64,000 bases of DNA from Bacteroidota bacterium (GCA_027491355.1 JAIXWI010000030.1:124001-188000); one strand, 5' to 3'. Shown: positions 1 to 9,194, numbered from the stretch's first letter. The notes: generated from the sequence alone by a model not told the origin. Numbers and translations are program-made.

Positions 1-769
1 TCAGCAATGCCTGTTGCTTTTCGAAATATTCCTCATTCATGCGTTTAATTGGGAAATAATGCTTCATGGTTTCATTGGCCAGACGGCTGTCTTCTGGGAT
101 AATATTGGACTGGTACTTGCCTGTCAACAATCCTTGAGCCAATGGTGAATACACCAACAATCCTAACTGTTCTTGTTCACAAACACTCATCACATCAACT
201 TCTAAACTTCTATTAAGCATATTGTAAACAGGCTGGTTGGAGATAGGTTTTCTCCAATTATTTTTTTCACAAATTCTGAGCGCATTGGTAATTTGTACTG
301 CCGACCACTGACTCACACCCCAATGCAAAATATAACCCCGCTCAATTAAATTGTGCATGGCGTAGCAAGTTTCTTCGAGTGGCGTATCTATATCGTATCG
401 ATGGCATTGGTATAAATCAATGTAATCTGTTTTTAAACGTTGCAATGAAGCCTCGCATGCATTTCTGATATGTCTCAAGGAAAGTCCTTGTGCCATCCAA
501 TGGTCGTCCATAGGCCCAAAAACTTTGGTACCAATAATGAGCTGTTCTCTTTGAATGGTTTTTAAATAATCACCAACAACTTTTTCACTCTCTCCCCTGT
601 TGTACATATCGGCAGTATCAATAAAATTGATCCCTGCCTCAATTGCTTGGTCAAAACAAGCAAATGCAGTTTCTTTGGAAATACCCAATCCTGTAGTTAA
701 CCATGTTCCAATACTGATTTCTGAAACCAGGAGTCCAGAGTTGCCTATTTTTCTGTATTTCATCTTCAT
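1..769 (-). CDS. Aldo/keto reductase, C-terminus cut by the window edge
   Basis: Translating the reverse strand from 769 gives an open frame that runs off the left edge (about 256 residues seen). It starts MKMKYRKIGNSGLLVSEI, and the ATG at 763 is an alternative start in the same frame. Aldo/keto reductases are NAD(P)H-dependent TIM-barrel oxidoreductases. The family pattern is clear: an N-terminal G-x-S-G-L-x-V-S strand, then F-I-D-T-A-D-M-Y carrying the catalytic Asp and Tyr, an I-I-G-T-K-V strand with the catalytic Lys, and D-L-Y-Q-C-H with the His. It most resembles the KCNAB/YghZ-like subfamily, whose members act on small aldehydes. The physiological substrate cannot be told. It diverges from mtgA. 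Confidence 0.9.
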   Translation of the reverse strand, partial: MKMKYRKIGNSGLLVSEISIGTWLTTGLGISKETAFACFDQAIEAGINFIDTADMYNRGESEKVVGDYLKTIQREQLIIGTKVFGPMDDHWMAQGLSLRHIRNACEASLQRLKTDYIDLYQCHRYDIDTPLEETCYAMHNLIERGYILHWGVSQWSAVQITNALRICEKNNWRKPISNQPVYNMLNRSLEVDVMSVCEQEQLGLLVYSPLAQGLLTGKYQSNIIPEDSRLANETMKHYFPIKRMNEEYFEKQQALL

Positions 770-891
770 TTTATTTGTGCATGCAAATTACACAAAGTTC
801 CAAATCTTGTAGAAGATTATTTTGAATTTAAATCACATCAATTACTTGACTTGGCAGCATTATTCCAATTTTTATAATTAAAATTGCAGCA

Positions 892-1614
892 ATGGGTAAA
901 TGGTCAAAAGCATTGGTGAATAAATTAAAGCAGCTCAAAACTTTTTTGTTAAAAGTGCTGCTTTTGTGGTTCCAAGTGAGTTTGTTTTTTATCATTTTGT
1001 ATAGAATTGCGCCTGTTTACATTACCCCGTTGCCAGTGGTTCGCTTATTTGAACAGGCCTTTGGAGATGACCCTGTTAGGTTAAAAAAAGATTGGGAGCC
1101 TATTGAAAAATTAGGGAAAAACATTTGTTTGGCTGCCATCACTTCTGAAGATCCAAAATTTTTCCAACACATAGGTTTTGATTTTGAACAAATTTGGGAT
1201 TCCATTCAAAAGAGTTTTAAAAAAGGGAAACGCCCAAGAGGTGCATCTACTATCAGCCAACAAACAGCCAAGAATTTATTTTTCACGCCCAGTAGAAGCT
1301 GGATTAGGAAAATTTTAGAGGTCTATGTGACCGCGAGCATTGAATTGCTCTGGACTAAAAAAAGAATCTTGGAGGTGTATTTAAACATCATTGAAATGGG
1401 AAACGGTGTTTATGGTGCAGAAGCTGCTGCCAATTTTTACTTCAGAAAACCTGCATCTAAACTCAAACAACATGAAGCTGCGGTAATTGTTGCTTGTTTC
1501 CCTAACCCAAGGAGATGGAAAGCTGATCAACCTACCCGTTATATTAAAAAGAAACAGGCCGTTATTTCAAGGTTCATGTACCGAATTGGTAAACTCCCTT
1601 GGGATCAAAAATAA
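892..1614 (+). CDS. mtgA: Monofunctional peptidoglycan glycosyltransferase MtgA
   Basis: This 240-residue GT51 protein polymerises lipid II into glycan strands on the outer face of the inner membrane. One membrane anchor lies at about residues 17-40, and there is no transpeptidase domain, which is normal for MtgA. GT51 motifs are intact: S-E-D-x-x-F-x-x-H-x-G with catalytic Glu86, R-G-A-S-T-I-S-Q-Q-T-A-K-N-L at 116-129, the K-K-R-I-L-E-x-Y-L-N block at 156-165 with the following I-E-M-G, and G-A-E-A-A-A at 175-180. The ATG at 892 sits just before a basic stretch and the anchor, which supports the start. The stop codon abuts the stop of the convergent OmpA-like gene with no intergenic base. 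Confidence 0.95.
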   Translation: MGKWSKALVNKLKQLKTFLLKVLLLWFQVSLFFIILYRIAPVYITPLPVVRLFEQAFGDDPVRLKKDWEPIEKLGKNICLAAITSEDPKFFQHIGFDFEQIWDSIQKSFKKGKRPRGASTISQQTAKNLFFTPSRSWIRKILEVYVTASIELLWTKKRILEVYLNIIEMGNGVYGAEAAANFYFRKPASKLKQHEAAVIVACFPNPRRWKADQPTRYIKKKQAVISRFMYRIGKLPWDQK

Positions 1615-3060
1615 TTATTTCTTAGGGCGAATAATCCTGAATTCAACCTTACGGTTCAATCCTTCAGTGCTTAAACGGTACTTCCTGATATAAGGATCCT
1701 TTTCAGCAAAAACCAACATGCGCCTATCGTCAATTTCAAAAATCCTGTACAATTTACGCTTCACTTCCAATGCTCTTTTTTCAGAAAGCGTCAATTGGGT
1801 TAGGTCTGGTTTGTTATTATCTGAATGTCCGATGATCAATAAAGAAGCACTGGTATCAACAATCATGATACGGGCAATTTGTTGTAACAAACCATATTGC
1901 TCTACATGCACTGTAAAGCCGTTTGGAGGAAATACAATGGTTGGTAGTCCGTAATTACTTTCAGAAATGGTAACAAATTCAGTTCTAGGAATGGAGTCGC
2001 TAAACTGTAAAATATTGGCATTTTCATTGCCTACTTTCATATCTGGGAAGTACAAAGCCAACGATTTACTAAAACCATAAGGATCAGAATCTTTTGTATC
2101 TGGAATGCCATCGTCGTCGCTATCTAGTGTTTTACCTTTGCTATCGACTTTGTAACCCAATTTTGTATTTTTTTCTAAGTCAATGGCATCTGGAACCCCA
2201 TCTTGGTCTCCATCATTTTTTAACGAGGCTTCGGCATCCAATTTGGCTTGCATTAAATCTTTGTAAATTTTCTCTACTGGATTTGCCCATTCTAAATGGC
2301 TTGGTTTTTTCTTGCTTACAAAGTTATAGGTAATACCTGCTGTAACATAACCATGTGCATCATTTAATGGCGTACTCGCATTCAAATCTAGCATGTCGTT
2401 TGTGCCAATATTGTATGAAAAGTCCAAACCAAAATCTAGGTTGTTGCTTAATTTTCTTTTGAAACCAACTTGTAGCGGAATAAAAAGAGAGGTGCCAGAA
2501 TTGCTAATATTAATTGTATCTTCTATTCCTTGTGCAGCGCAAAAATCATTGGCAGAACGGTGCCTTAACAAGCCCATGCCTATACCAAAATTAAACCTAA
2601 AACGGGGTTTACTTTTCAAAAAATTAACATTGCCAATATTAAATACTGACTGTAAACTGTAACTAGCAATAGAGCCTTTAAAATAAGTATAAGGATCAAC
2701 TAAATTATTATACGTTTGAGTTCCTGATATTCCACCTTGTAAGTATTGAAATTTTAACCCTGTAAAATGAGAAACTGCATACTTTACTGAAAACCCGTAT
2801 GCAGGATAAGCGGCATCCATTGGTATTTCTCCGATATAATAAGCAACACCCAAATGAAGCCCTGCAGACAATCTTGAAAATTGTTGGTATGGAATAATTT
2901 CAGAGGTATCGCCCTGATTCTTGGCATAGAGATTGTCGCTTCCAAGTACACTCATATCGGGTGATTTTAGTTTTTCAATAGGTTCTTTGGCAGGCTTTTC
3001 CTGCGAAAAAACCAATTGAATAGGAAGAAAAATAAGTCCAAGTAAAGCTGCTATTCTCAT
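1615..3060 (-). CDS. OmpA-family outer membrane protein with thrombospondin type 3 repeats
   Basis: This 481-residue secreted protein has a signal peptide ending near residue 19 (LVFSQ). Residues about 60-250 are rich in alternating aromatic/Gly strands, consistent with an outer-membrane beta-barrel. Residues about 282-327 hold acidic calcium-binding repeats of thrombospondin type 3 kind (D-G-D-Q-D-G-V-P-D and D-S-D-D-D-G-I-P-D). The C-terminal 100 residues form an OmpA-like peptidoglycan-binding domain (I-I-G-H-S-D-N then L-S-E-K-R-A). Such proteins link outer membrane and cell wall in Bacteroidota. It is transcribed alone. The barrel assignment is inferred from composition; the OmpA domain and calcium repeats are seen directly. 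Confidence 0.85.
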   Translation of the reverse strand: MRIAALLGLIFLPIQLVFSQEKPAKEPIEKLKSPDMSVLGSDNLYAKNQGDTSEIIPYQQFSRLSAGLHLGVAYYIGEIPMDAAYPAYGFSVKYAVSHFTGLKFQYLQGGISGTQTYNNLVDPYTYFKGSIASYSLQSVFNIGNVNFLKSKPRFRFNFGIGMGLLRHRSANDFCAAQGIEDTINISNSGTSLFIPLQVGFKRKLSNNLDFGLDFSYNIGTNDMLDLNASTPLNDAHGYVTAGITYNFVSKKKPSHLEWANPVEKIYKDLMQAKLDAEASLKNDGDQDGVPDAIDLEKNTKLGYKVDSKGKTLDSDDDGIPDTKDSDPYGFSKSLALYFPDMKVGNENANILQFSDSIPRTEFVTISESNYGLPTIVFPPNGFTVHVEQYGLLQQIARIMIVDTSASLLIIGHSDNNKPDLTQLTLSEKRALEVKRKLYRIFEIDDRRMLVFAEKDPYIRKYRLSTEGLNRKVEFRIIRPKK

Positions 3061-3230
3061 GAAGCCGAGTATTTACATTTTGTAGTAGCCAAATTACATG
3101 ATTAAAACTGAACTAAAAATTACCAGAATGGGCTTTATCTACATAGAATTGTGCATTGCGAACCGAATTTCCCTTTTTGTAAACAGCTTTACTATAAAAT
3201 AAACAGGAATATTTGGTTACTTTTGAGGGC

Positions 3231-3698
3231 ATGCAACTATTGCTCAATGATGTAAGATCTGCCTTAAATATTGGCTCAATTTTTAGAAGCTCTGATGCCT
3301 TTGCAGTAGAAAAAATTTGGCTAACAGGTATATGTGCATGCCCACCTAACAAAGAAATTTTAAAAACTGCTTTGGGTGCTACTCAAACTGTTCAATGGGA
3401 ATACATGGAAAACGCATTAGAAGTGATTGAGCGTTTGAGAAATGAGGGTTTTAAAATTTGTGCAATAGAGCAAAGTGAACAAGCCGTCATGTTGCAAAAT
3501 TTTTCTCCTTCAGAAGCTAACAAAACTTTATTGATTTTAGGAAATGAAGTGGAAGGCGTGGCAAAAAACATTCTTGAACTAAGTGATATCCATATAGAAA
3601 TCCCTCAGTTTGGAGAAAAAAAATCTTTGAACGTGGCTGTTACTACTGGAATTGTTTTATGGCATATAACCTTGCATCAACTACAAATCGAAAAATAA
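3231..3698 (+). CDS. SpoU/TrmH-family RNA 2'-O-methyltransferase
   Basis: This 155-residue minimal SPOUT methyltransferase has no extra RNA-binding domain. All three SPOUT motifs are visible: N-D-V-R-S-x-x-N-I-G-S-I-F-R-S-S-D near the N-terminus, L-I-L-G-N-E-V-E-G-V in the middle, and I-P-Q-F-G-E-K-K-S-L-N-V-A-V near the C-terminus, which together build the SAM-binding trefoil knot. The ATG at 3231 is preferred over an in-frame TTG at 3213, because the family sequence begins almost directly with motif 1. The target could be tRNA or rRNA ribose and cannot be told from sequence. Its last 18 bases overlap the 3' end of the convergent bshC. Confidence 0.88.
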   Translation: MQLLLNDVRSALNIGSIFRSSDAFAVEKIWLTGICACPPNKEILKTALGATQTVQWEYMENALEVIERLRNEGFKICAIEQSEQAVMLQNFSPSEANKTLLILGNEVEGVAKNILELSDIHIEIPQFGEKKSLNVAVTTGIVLWHITLHQLQIEK

Positions 3699-5288
3699 GA
3701 AGCTTGAGTTGAATGGGTCAAGCTCATTCAAGATTTCGCTCAACAAGGGTTTCATTTTTACGCTTTCAAAACTTATTAATTGATCAATTCTTTCTTGAAA
3801 TTTCCCTTCAGGATACAATTGGCTTCTATATTTTACAACTTTTTTAAATTGAACTGCCAATTTGTTTTTTCGCTGAATGATGTATTGTTTTTGAATTGAC
3901 TTCAAATCTTTTCTGTCAATGAGTTTGGCTTGCAAAATTATTTTGGCCATCTCATCATTAATCTTCAAGCTTGCTTCGTAAATTTCTTGCCAGTTCTGTT
4001 CTATTCCTGCAATTTGTTTTTCAATTCCAGGTAATTCTGATTGCGCATAAAATACTTGTTCCAATTCCGATTCTGTCAACAACAAATGCACTGGTTTTAA
4101 TTTCAATTTTTCTAATGCAGATGCAAGGTTGGCATCTACAAATGCTTGCATGTGACGCAAAACCAAAATTGGGAATTGAACTTGGTTCAAATCAAATATT
4201 GATTTCAATTGCAACCAATAGGCAATTTCAGAGGGACCACCTATATACGCCAAATTTGGCAAAATCATTTCTTGGTAAAGCGGGCGTAAATTTACATTTG
4301 GGCTAAACCTTTCAGGAAAATTTTCAATGAGCTCAATGATTTCTTTTTCACCATACAAATCAGCTTTGGAAGACAAAATGAATTGTTTGTTTTTAGTTGC
4401 TTGTATCAGAAAACGCTCGCTGTCTTGGTTGAGGTAAAAAAAGTTGATTGGACGGGCATTGATTTGCAAATGGTAGTGTTTTCCCAAGATTGAATCTGAT
4501 GCTTTTTGGGCTATATAATTTGATTGATTCAATACATCATTTTTGATGACGGAGATGACTGTTTCTTTCAAACATTTTGCATTGGCATCTAAAATAACCA
4601 ATCCAAAGTCTGCAAACAATTCGTGGTAAAACCTGATGCTTGATTTGGCAAGGGTAAATCCATTCTGATAAGCTGCTTTCACTTGCTTTACAAACGTATT
4701 TGCCATTGTATTTGAAGGCAAACTTGAGGCCAACTCATCGATGAGTTTTTCGATTCCTTGCAATACCATCTCTCCAACTGGTTCGGCTTGGTGTGGTAAA
4801 TCTAGTGTCAAATTTTTCCCAGCAATGTAAGCTGATTGAATTTCTTCAAAATCATGGTCTTCAGTGGCAAGCCAAAATACAGGAACAACAGGTTCTTTTG
4901 TATTCAATTGACTGAGTTCCCTGGCCAATTGAATGGTTGTTAAAATTTTGTAAGTTGTAAACAAAGGACCGCCAAATAAAACCAATTGATGTCCTGTACA
5001 CACTGTAAAGCATTGCTTGTTCAACAATAAATTTAAGTTTTCGAGCACCATGTGATTGGTGCTTACTGTTAAATCTATGTCTGCATTTTTATATTGCTGG
5101 AGCAAATGTGCATGTAAATTTTCGCGTTGTTTGGACGAAAATTGTTGCCGTTGCTGTTTGATTGCAGCATAATTTTCAATTTGGTTCGGCTGGCTATAAA
5201 AGTGCCTAAGTTCAGGATGCTGTTCGAGGTAATCAATGACAATTTCAGGTACAAGTTTCGTATGTTGAACCGGAATCCTTTTCATCAT
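3681..5288 (-). CDS. bshC: Bacillithiol biosynthesis cysteine-adding enzyme BshC
   Basis: This 535-residue protein has the usual length and sequence of BshC (YllA family), which adds cysteine to glucosaminyl-malate as the last step of bacillithiol synthesis. The Rossmann-like core shows the family strings T-G-H-Q-L-V-L-F-G-G-P at about 119-129 and F-W-L-A-T-E-D-H-D-F-E-E at about 158-169; a helical, coiled-coil-prone stretch lies in the last third. The start ATG overlaps the rimO stop by one base (TAATG), implying translational coupling, so it is probably the last gene of the leftward rpmB-ftsY-rimO block. The 3' end overlaps the RNA methyltransferase gene by 18 bases. Confidence 0.93.
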   Translation of the reverse strand: MMKRIPVQHTKLVPEIVIDYLEQHPELRHFYSQPNQIENYAAIKQQRQQFSSKQRENLHAHLLQQYKNADIDLTVSTNHMVLENLNLLLNKQCFTVCTGHQLVLFGGPLFTTYKILTTIQLARELSQLNTKEPVVPVFWLATEDHDFEEIQSAYIAGKNLTLDLPHQAEPVGEMVLQGIEKLIDELASSLPSNTMANTFVKQVKAAYQNGFTLAKSSIRFYHELFADFGLVILDANAKCLKETVISVIKNDVLNQSNYIAQKASDSILGKHYHLQINARPINFFYLNQDSERFLIQATKNKQFILSSKADLYGEKEIIELIENFPERFSPNVNLRPLYQEMILPNLAYIGGPSEIAYWLQLKSIFDLNQVQFPILVLRHMQAFVDANLASALEKLKLKPVHLLLTESELEQVFYAQSELPGIEKQIAGIEQNWQEIYEASLKINDEMAKIILQAKLIDRKDLKSIQKQYIIQRKNKLAVQFKKVVKYRSQLYPEGKFQERIDQLISFESVKMKPLLSEILNELDPFNSSFLFFDL

Positions 5289-6601
5289 TACTCAATTACA
5301 GTTCCGTAGAGGTCAAAATCTTCGGCATGATCTATTCTTACATTGGCAAAATCACCAATTCGCACATATTGATTGGTAGCTTTCACCAAAACTTCATTGT
5401 CTACTTCAGGGCTATCAGCTTCAGTTCTTCCAATAAAATAATCACCTTCTTTTCTATCAAACAACACTTTGTAAGTTTGTCCAATTTTGGTTTGATTGAT
5501 TTTTGCAGAAATACCTTGCTGAATATCCATGATAATGGCAGCTCTTTCTTCTTTGGTTTCTTGATCAATACCATCATTCATGGTTCCTGCATGTGTACCT
5601 TCTTCATGGCTATAAGTAAATACACCCAACCTATCGAACTTACTGTCTTCTACAAAACGGCATAGTGCTTCAAAATCTGATTCAGTTTCACCGGGATGAC
5701 CTACAATTAATGAGGTTCTAATAGCAATTCCTGGAACTTTTGTACGAATGGTTTCAACCAAATCGCGGGTACGTTTTTCAGTAATTCCCCTGCGCATGGT
5801 TTTTAACATGTTGTCGCTTACATGCTGCAAAGGAATGTCAATGTATTTACAGATATTCTCGTATTCCCTCATCACATCTAAGGCCTCTAATGGAAACTGT
5901 GAAGGGTATGCATAATGCAAGCGAATCCAATCTGCGCCAGAAGTTGAAGCCATTCTTCTCAGTAACTCAGGTAATTTCCTTTCACCGTATAAATCAAGCC
6001 CATAATAAGTACTGTCTTGTGCAATCAACAAAATTTCCTTGGTACCATTTTTAACCAATCCTTTGCTTTCAATTTCGAGTTGTTCAAAAGATTTAGAGAG
6101 GTGTTTGCCTCTCATAATAGGTATGGCGCAGAATGAACAAGGTCGGTCGCATCCCTCTGAAATTTTCAAATAGGCATAATGACTGGGTGTTGTTAATTTT
6201 CTTTCACCTATTAATTCGTGTTTGTAATCAACCCCAATGGTTTTTAACAATTGTGGCAAATGGGTTGTACCAAAATATTGGTCTACCTCTGGAATTTCTT
6301 TTTCTAAATCTGGTTTATAACGCTGTGACAAGCAACCTGTCACAAATAATTTATCAATTTCTCCTGCTTGTTTAGCTTCAGCCCAACGGATAATGGTATT
6401 GATGCTTTCTTCTTTTGCATTGTCTATAAAACCACAAGTGTTGATGACAACAATATTGGCATCATCTGTTTGTGATTCGTGCACTACATCTACCCCACCA
6501 GCTTTTAATTGGCTATACAATTCTTCACTGTCTACAATATTCTTTGAACAGCCAAGGGTAATGATATTGATTTTATCTTGTTTGCTTGCTTTGGTTTTCA
6601 A
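5288..6601 (-). CDS. rimO: Ribosomal protein S12 methylthiotransferase RimO
   Basis: This 437-residue radical-SAM enzyme methylthiolates Asp of ribosomal protein S12. The N-terminal methylthiotransferase domain has three cluster cysteines (Cys18, Cys56, Cys90). The radical-SAM motif C-D-R-P-C-S-F-C supplies Cys151, Cys155 and Cys158, followed by P-I-M-R-G. The C-terminal TRAM domain covers about the last 65 residues. The string I-T-L-G-C-S-K-N-I-V-D-S-E is more typical of RimO than of MiaB. It lies 13 bases after ftsY and overlaps bshC by one base. Confidence 0.95.
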   Translation of the reverse strand: MKTKASKQDKINIITLGCSKNIVDSEELYSQLKAGGVDVVHESQTDDANIVVINTCGFIDNAKEESINTIIRWAEAKQAGEIDKLFVTGCLSQRYKPDLEKEIPEVDQYFGTTHLPQLLKTIGVDYKHELIGERKLTTPSHYAYLKISEGCDRPCSFCAIPIMRGKHLSKSFEQLEIESKGLVKNGTKEILLIAQDSTYYGLDLYGERKLPELLRRMASTSGADWIRLHYAYPSQFPLEALDVMREYENICKYIDIPLQHVSDNMLKTMRRGITEKRTRDLVETIRTKVPGIAIRTSLIVGHPGETESDFEALCRFVEDSKFDRLGVFTYSHEEGTHAGTMNDGIDQETKEERAAIIMDIQQGISAKINQTKIGQTYKVLFDRKEGDYFIGRTEADSPEVDNEVLVKATNQYVRIGDFANVRIDHAEDFDLYGTVIE

Positions 6602-6614
6602 ATGGTTTCGATTT

Positions 6615-7568
6615 TTAGTTTTTAAACAATGAATCTACAAATTCAGCTCTATCGAACAATTGAAGGTCTTCAATTCCTTCTCCTACTCCGATGTATTTAA
6701 CAGGGATTTTAAATTGATCCGCAATGCCCAAAACAACACCTCCTTTGGCAGTTCCATCTAATTTAGTAAGCGCCAGAGCATTTACTTCAGTTGCTGCCAC
6801 AAATTGTCGGGCTTGTTCAAAAGCATTTTGTCCTGTGCTGGCATCTAAAACCAATAATATTTCATGAGGAGCATCAGGTTTAACTTTTGACATGACCCTT
6901 TTAATTTTACCCAACTCATTCATCAAACCAACTTTGTTATGAAGTCTTCCTGCTGTATCTACAATAACAACGTCTGCATTGTTTTGAACCCCATATTGAA
7001 TGGCGTCAAAAGCAACAGATGCGGGATCGGTGTTCATGCCATGGGCAACAACATGAACATCATTTCTACTTCCCCATATTTTTAGCTGATCTACTGCAGC
7101 AGCTCTGAATGTATCAGCAGCGCCTAAAACAACCTTTTTGCCAGCTTTTTTATACTGATAAGCCATTTTACCTATTGTAGTAGTCTTTCCAACCCCATTC
7201 ACACCAACTACCATCACTACATAAGGTGCATGGCCATTTAAATTTTCAAAATCACCTGGTAAGTCTGCTTTGTTTTCGTCTAGTAAATTGGCAATTTCAT
7301 CTTTTAAAATTTCGTTCAATTCGCCACTACCAAGGTATTTATCTTTTGAGACCCTAGCTTGAAGTCTTTCAATAATTTTAAGAGTGGTTTCAATTCCTAC
7401 GTCACTGGTAACTAATATTTCTTCCAATTCATCTAAAAAGTCGTCATCAACTTGCGATTTACCTATCAACGCTTTGCTGATTTTGCCAAGCAATGAAGAT
7501 TTGGTTTTTTCTATGCCTTGATCGAGCTTTTCTTTTTTTTCTTTACTGAAGAAACTGAATATTCCCAT
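6615..7568 (-). CDS. ftsY: Signal recognition particle receptor FtsY
   Basis: This 317-residue SRP GTPase docks ribosome-SRP complexes at the inner membrane for co-translational insertion. The start is the ATG at 7568 (MGIFSFFSKEKKEKL), which gives the normal short amphipathic N-terminus; an upstream in-frame start at 7604 would lie inside the preceding terminator. NG-domain motifs are intact: G-V-N-G-V-G-K-T-T-T (G1), D-T-F-R-A-A-A (G2), D-T-A-G-R-L-H (G3) and T-K-L-D-G-T-A-K-G-G (G4/G5). The acidic A domain of long FtsY forms is missing, as is usual in this phylum. A strong terminator separates it from the ribosomal protein genes upstream. Confidence 0.96.
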   Translation of the reverse strand: MGIFSFFSKEKKEKLDQGIEKTKSSLLGKISKALIGKSQVDDDFLDELEEILVTSDVGIETTLKIIERLQARVSKDKYLGSGELNEILKDEIANLLDENKADLPGDFENLNGHAPYVVMVVGVNGVGKTTTIGKMAYQYKKAGKKVVLGAADTFRAAAVDQLKIWGSRNDVHVVAHGMNTDPASVAFDAIQYGVQNNADVVIVDTAGRLHNKVGLMNELGKIKRVMSKVKPDAPHEILLVLDASTGQNAFEQARQFVAATEVNALALTKLDGTAKGGVVLGIADQFKIPVKYIGVGEGIEDLQLFDRAEFVDSLFKN

Positions 7569-7590
7569 GCTAATTAATGATTCAATATAA

Positions 7591-7626
7591 AACAAAAAAA
7601 GCATTCTGTAAAATCAGAATGCTTTC
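7591..7626 (-). terminator. Rho-independent terminator between the DUF4295 gene and ftsY
   Basis: The stem is GCATTCTG (7601-7608) paired with CAGAATGC (7615-7622), with a 6-base loop, and three flanking A-T pairs can extend it. Reading leftward the hairpin is followed by seven T residues. It lies 20 bases beyond the DUF4295 stop and just before the ftsY start, so it should end or attenuate transcription from the rpmB promoter. Confidence 0.8.
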
Positions 7627-7645
7627 TCTAAAACTTTTCAAGTGC

Positions 7646-7795
7646 TTATTTTTTGAAATGGTTCTTCACTTCTTCATTTGAGATAATTTCTGATTTGAAG
7701 CTGTATGAACCTTTGGCATTTTTAACTGCCCTGTACACCTTAGCAAAATCTTTACCGGCACCGGTTTTGAGTGTTGCAACTACCTTCTTAGCCAT
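7646..7795 (-). CDS. DUF4295 small basic protein
   Basis: Translation of the reverse strand from the ATG at 7795 gives 49 residues starting MAKKVVATLKTGAGKDFAKV and ending NHFKK. It is very basic with no membrane segment. In Bacteroidota a DUF4295 protein of this size usually follows rpmG, as here, which suggests a ribosome-associated role, but no function is established to my knowledge. It starts 7 bases after rpmG stops, so it is surely cotranscribed with rpmB and rpmG, and a terminator follows directly. Confidence 0.88.
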   Translation of the reverse strand: MAKKVVATLKTGAGKDFAKVYRAVKNAKGSYSFKSEIISNEEVKNHFKK

Positions 7796-7802
7796 AACTT
7801 AA

Positions 7803-7985
7803 TTATTTAATTTCTTTGTGAACTGTAACTCTTTTCATAATCGGGTTGTACTTTTTCAACTCGATTCTTTCTGTGGTATTTTTACGGTTTTTGGTTGTAA
7901 TATACCTTGATGTTCCGGCCAAACCACTGGTTTTGTGCTCAGTACATTCTAAAATCACTTGGATTCTATTGCCTTTTTTTGCCAT
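7803..7985 (-). CDS. rpmG: 50S ribosomal protein L33
   Basis: This 60-residue basic protein matches L33, a small component of the large subunit near the E site. Visible features are the N-terminal [15 protein letters not shown], then [12 protein letters not shown] and L-K-K-Y-N-P. Only one cysteine (Cys14) is present, so this is a zinc-independent (C-) form rather than a four-cysteine zinc ribbon. It lies 18 bases after rpmB and 7 bases before the DUF4295 gene. Confidence 0.95.
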   Translation of the reverse strand: MAKKGNRIQVILECTEHKTSGLAGTSRYITTKNRKNTTERIELKKYNPIMKRVTVHKEIK

Positions 7986-8003
7986 TTTTTAATCTCCTCT
8001 GTA

Positions 8004-8234
8004 TTAGATTTGTCCGTTACGGATATAATCGTTCAGAACGGCAGTAATGCCTTTCTTGTTAATAGTTTTAATTGCCTTGGTAGATACTTTCAATACAATC
8101 CAACGGTCTTCTTCCGGGATGTAGAATTTTTTCTCCTGCAAATTTGGGTAGAATCTTCTTTTTGTCTTACGATTAGAGTGAGACACGTTGTTACCTACCA
8201 TTGGACGCTTACCTGTTAAATCACAAACTCTCAT
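8004..8234 (-). CDS. rpmB: 50S ribosomal protein L28
   Basis: This 76-residue protein begins [20 protein letters not shown], the typical L28 N-terminus, followed by [11 protein letters not shown]28 is a structural protein of the large ribosomal subunit. As the first gene of the leftward block it probably has its promoter in 8235-8413. Its start faces away from the enoyl-CoA hydratase gene. Confidence 0.96.
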   Translation of the reverse strand: MRVCDLTGKRPMVGNNVSHSNRKTKRRFYPNLQEKKFYIPEEDRWIVLKVSTKAIKTINKKGITAVLNDYIRNGQI

Positions 8235-8413
8235 GACTGTATATTTCTTGAAAAGGACTGCAAATATCTGGGAAAATATTATAAAAGCAAGAAAAAATCT
8301 AAAAAAATAGTCAACGCGACATTTTTCGGTTGTCTGTCTGTTTAATTCTTTTCCAATGCTTTATACCAGAGCCAACAAAAATAACTAATTTTGAACAAAA
8401 ATTAAATTTATTT

Positions 8414-9193
8414 ATGACTTACGAGTTTATCCTTGTTGAACCAGCCTATCAGGACAAAGTTGCACTTATCCGACTAAACAGACCTAAAGAACTCAATGCC
8501 TTGAATTTACAACTCATGCTTGAGTTAAAAGCAGCCTTGAAAACATTGGATCAAACGGAAACAGTAAATTGTATTGTCATTACTGGAAACGAACAAGCTT
8601 TCGCCGCAGGAGCAGATATCAAGCAAATGGAAAGTAAAAATGCCATTGACTTATTAAAAATTGATCAATTTGAAACTTGGGACCAGATTCGAAAAACCAA
8701 AAAACCTATTATTGCTGCTGTAAATGGATTTGCATTGGGAGGTGGTTGTGAATTGGCCATGACATGTGACATGATTATTGCTGGCGAATCTGCAAAATTT
8801 GGACAACCAGAAATAAAATTAGGTATCATGCCTGGTGCAGGTGGTACACAAAGACTCACCAAAGCCTTGGGTAAAGCAAAAGCAATGGAATTGGTATTAA
8901 CTGGCAGATTCATAGGCGCAAACGAAGCATGTGAGAGGGGTTTAATCAACCAAGTAGTTCCAGACGAATTGTGTTTGGAGGAAGCCACCAAATTGGCCAA
9001 AGAAATTGCAGAAATGAGTCCGGTTGCCCTTCAATTGGCCAAAGAAAGTGTTTTAAAAGCTTTTGAAAGTGGTCTGCAAGAAGGATTGTATTTTGAACGA
9101 AAAAACTTTTACATGTGTTTTGCTTCTGAGGATCAAAAAGAAGGCATGCAAGCATTCATAGAAAAAAGAAAACCTGAATTTAAGGGTAAATAA
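8414..9193 (+). CDS. Enoyl-CoA hydratase/isomerase (crotonase) family protein
   Basis: This 259-residue crotonase-fold enzyme probably hydrates trans-2-enoyl-CoA in beta-oxidation or a related pathway. The ATG at 8414 (MTYEFILVEPAYQDKVALIR) matches the usual N-terminus; an upstream in-frame start at 8330 would add 28 unlikely residues. The oxyanion-hole strings A-F-A-A-G-A-D-I and A-L-G-G-G-C-E-L-A are present. Both acidic residues expected of true hydratases are kept, in G-G-G-C-E and G-Q-P-E-I-K-L-G. A TAATTTTG string at 8386-8393 fits the phylum's -7 element, but no clear -33 partner was found. queA follows after one base, so the two are coupled. Confidence 0.9.
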   Translation: MTYEFILVEPAYQDKVALIRLNRPKELNALNLQLMLELKAALKTLDQTETVNCIVITGNEQAFAAGADIKQMESKNAIDLLKIDQFETWDQIRKTKKPIIAAVNGFALGGGCELAMTCDMIIAGESAKFGQPEIKLGIMPGAGGTQRLTKALGKAKAMELVLTGRFIGANEACERGLINQVVPDELCLEEATKLAKEIAEMSPVALQLAKESVLKAFESGLQEGLYFERKNFYMCFASEDQKEGMQAFIEKRKPEFKGK

Positions 9194-9194
9194 A

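Noticed and set aside
846-878. TTGAC ... TATAAT ahead of mtgA as a sigma-70-like promoter
   Set aside because: The spacer is about 21 bases, too long for sigma-70, and the phylum uses a different -7 element.
3113-3230. Possible gene remnant on the reverse strand before the RNA methyltransferase gene
   Set aside because: The reverse frame encodes a short, protein-looking C-terminal stretch, but it continues into the methyltransferase gene as a shadow frame and has no start of its own outside it.
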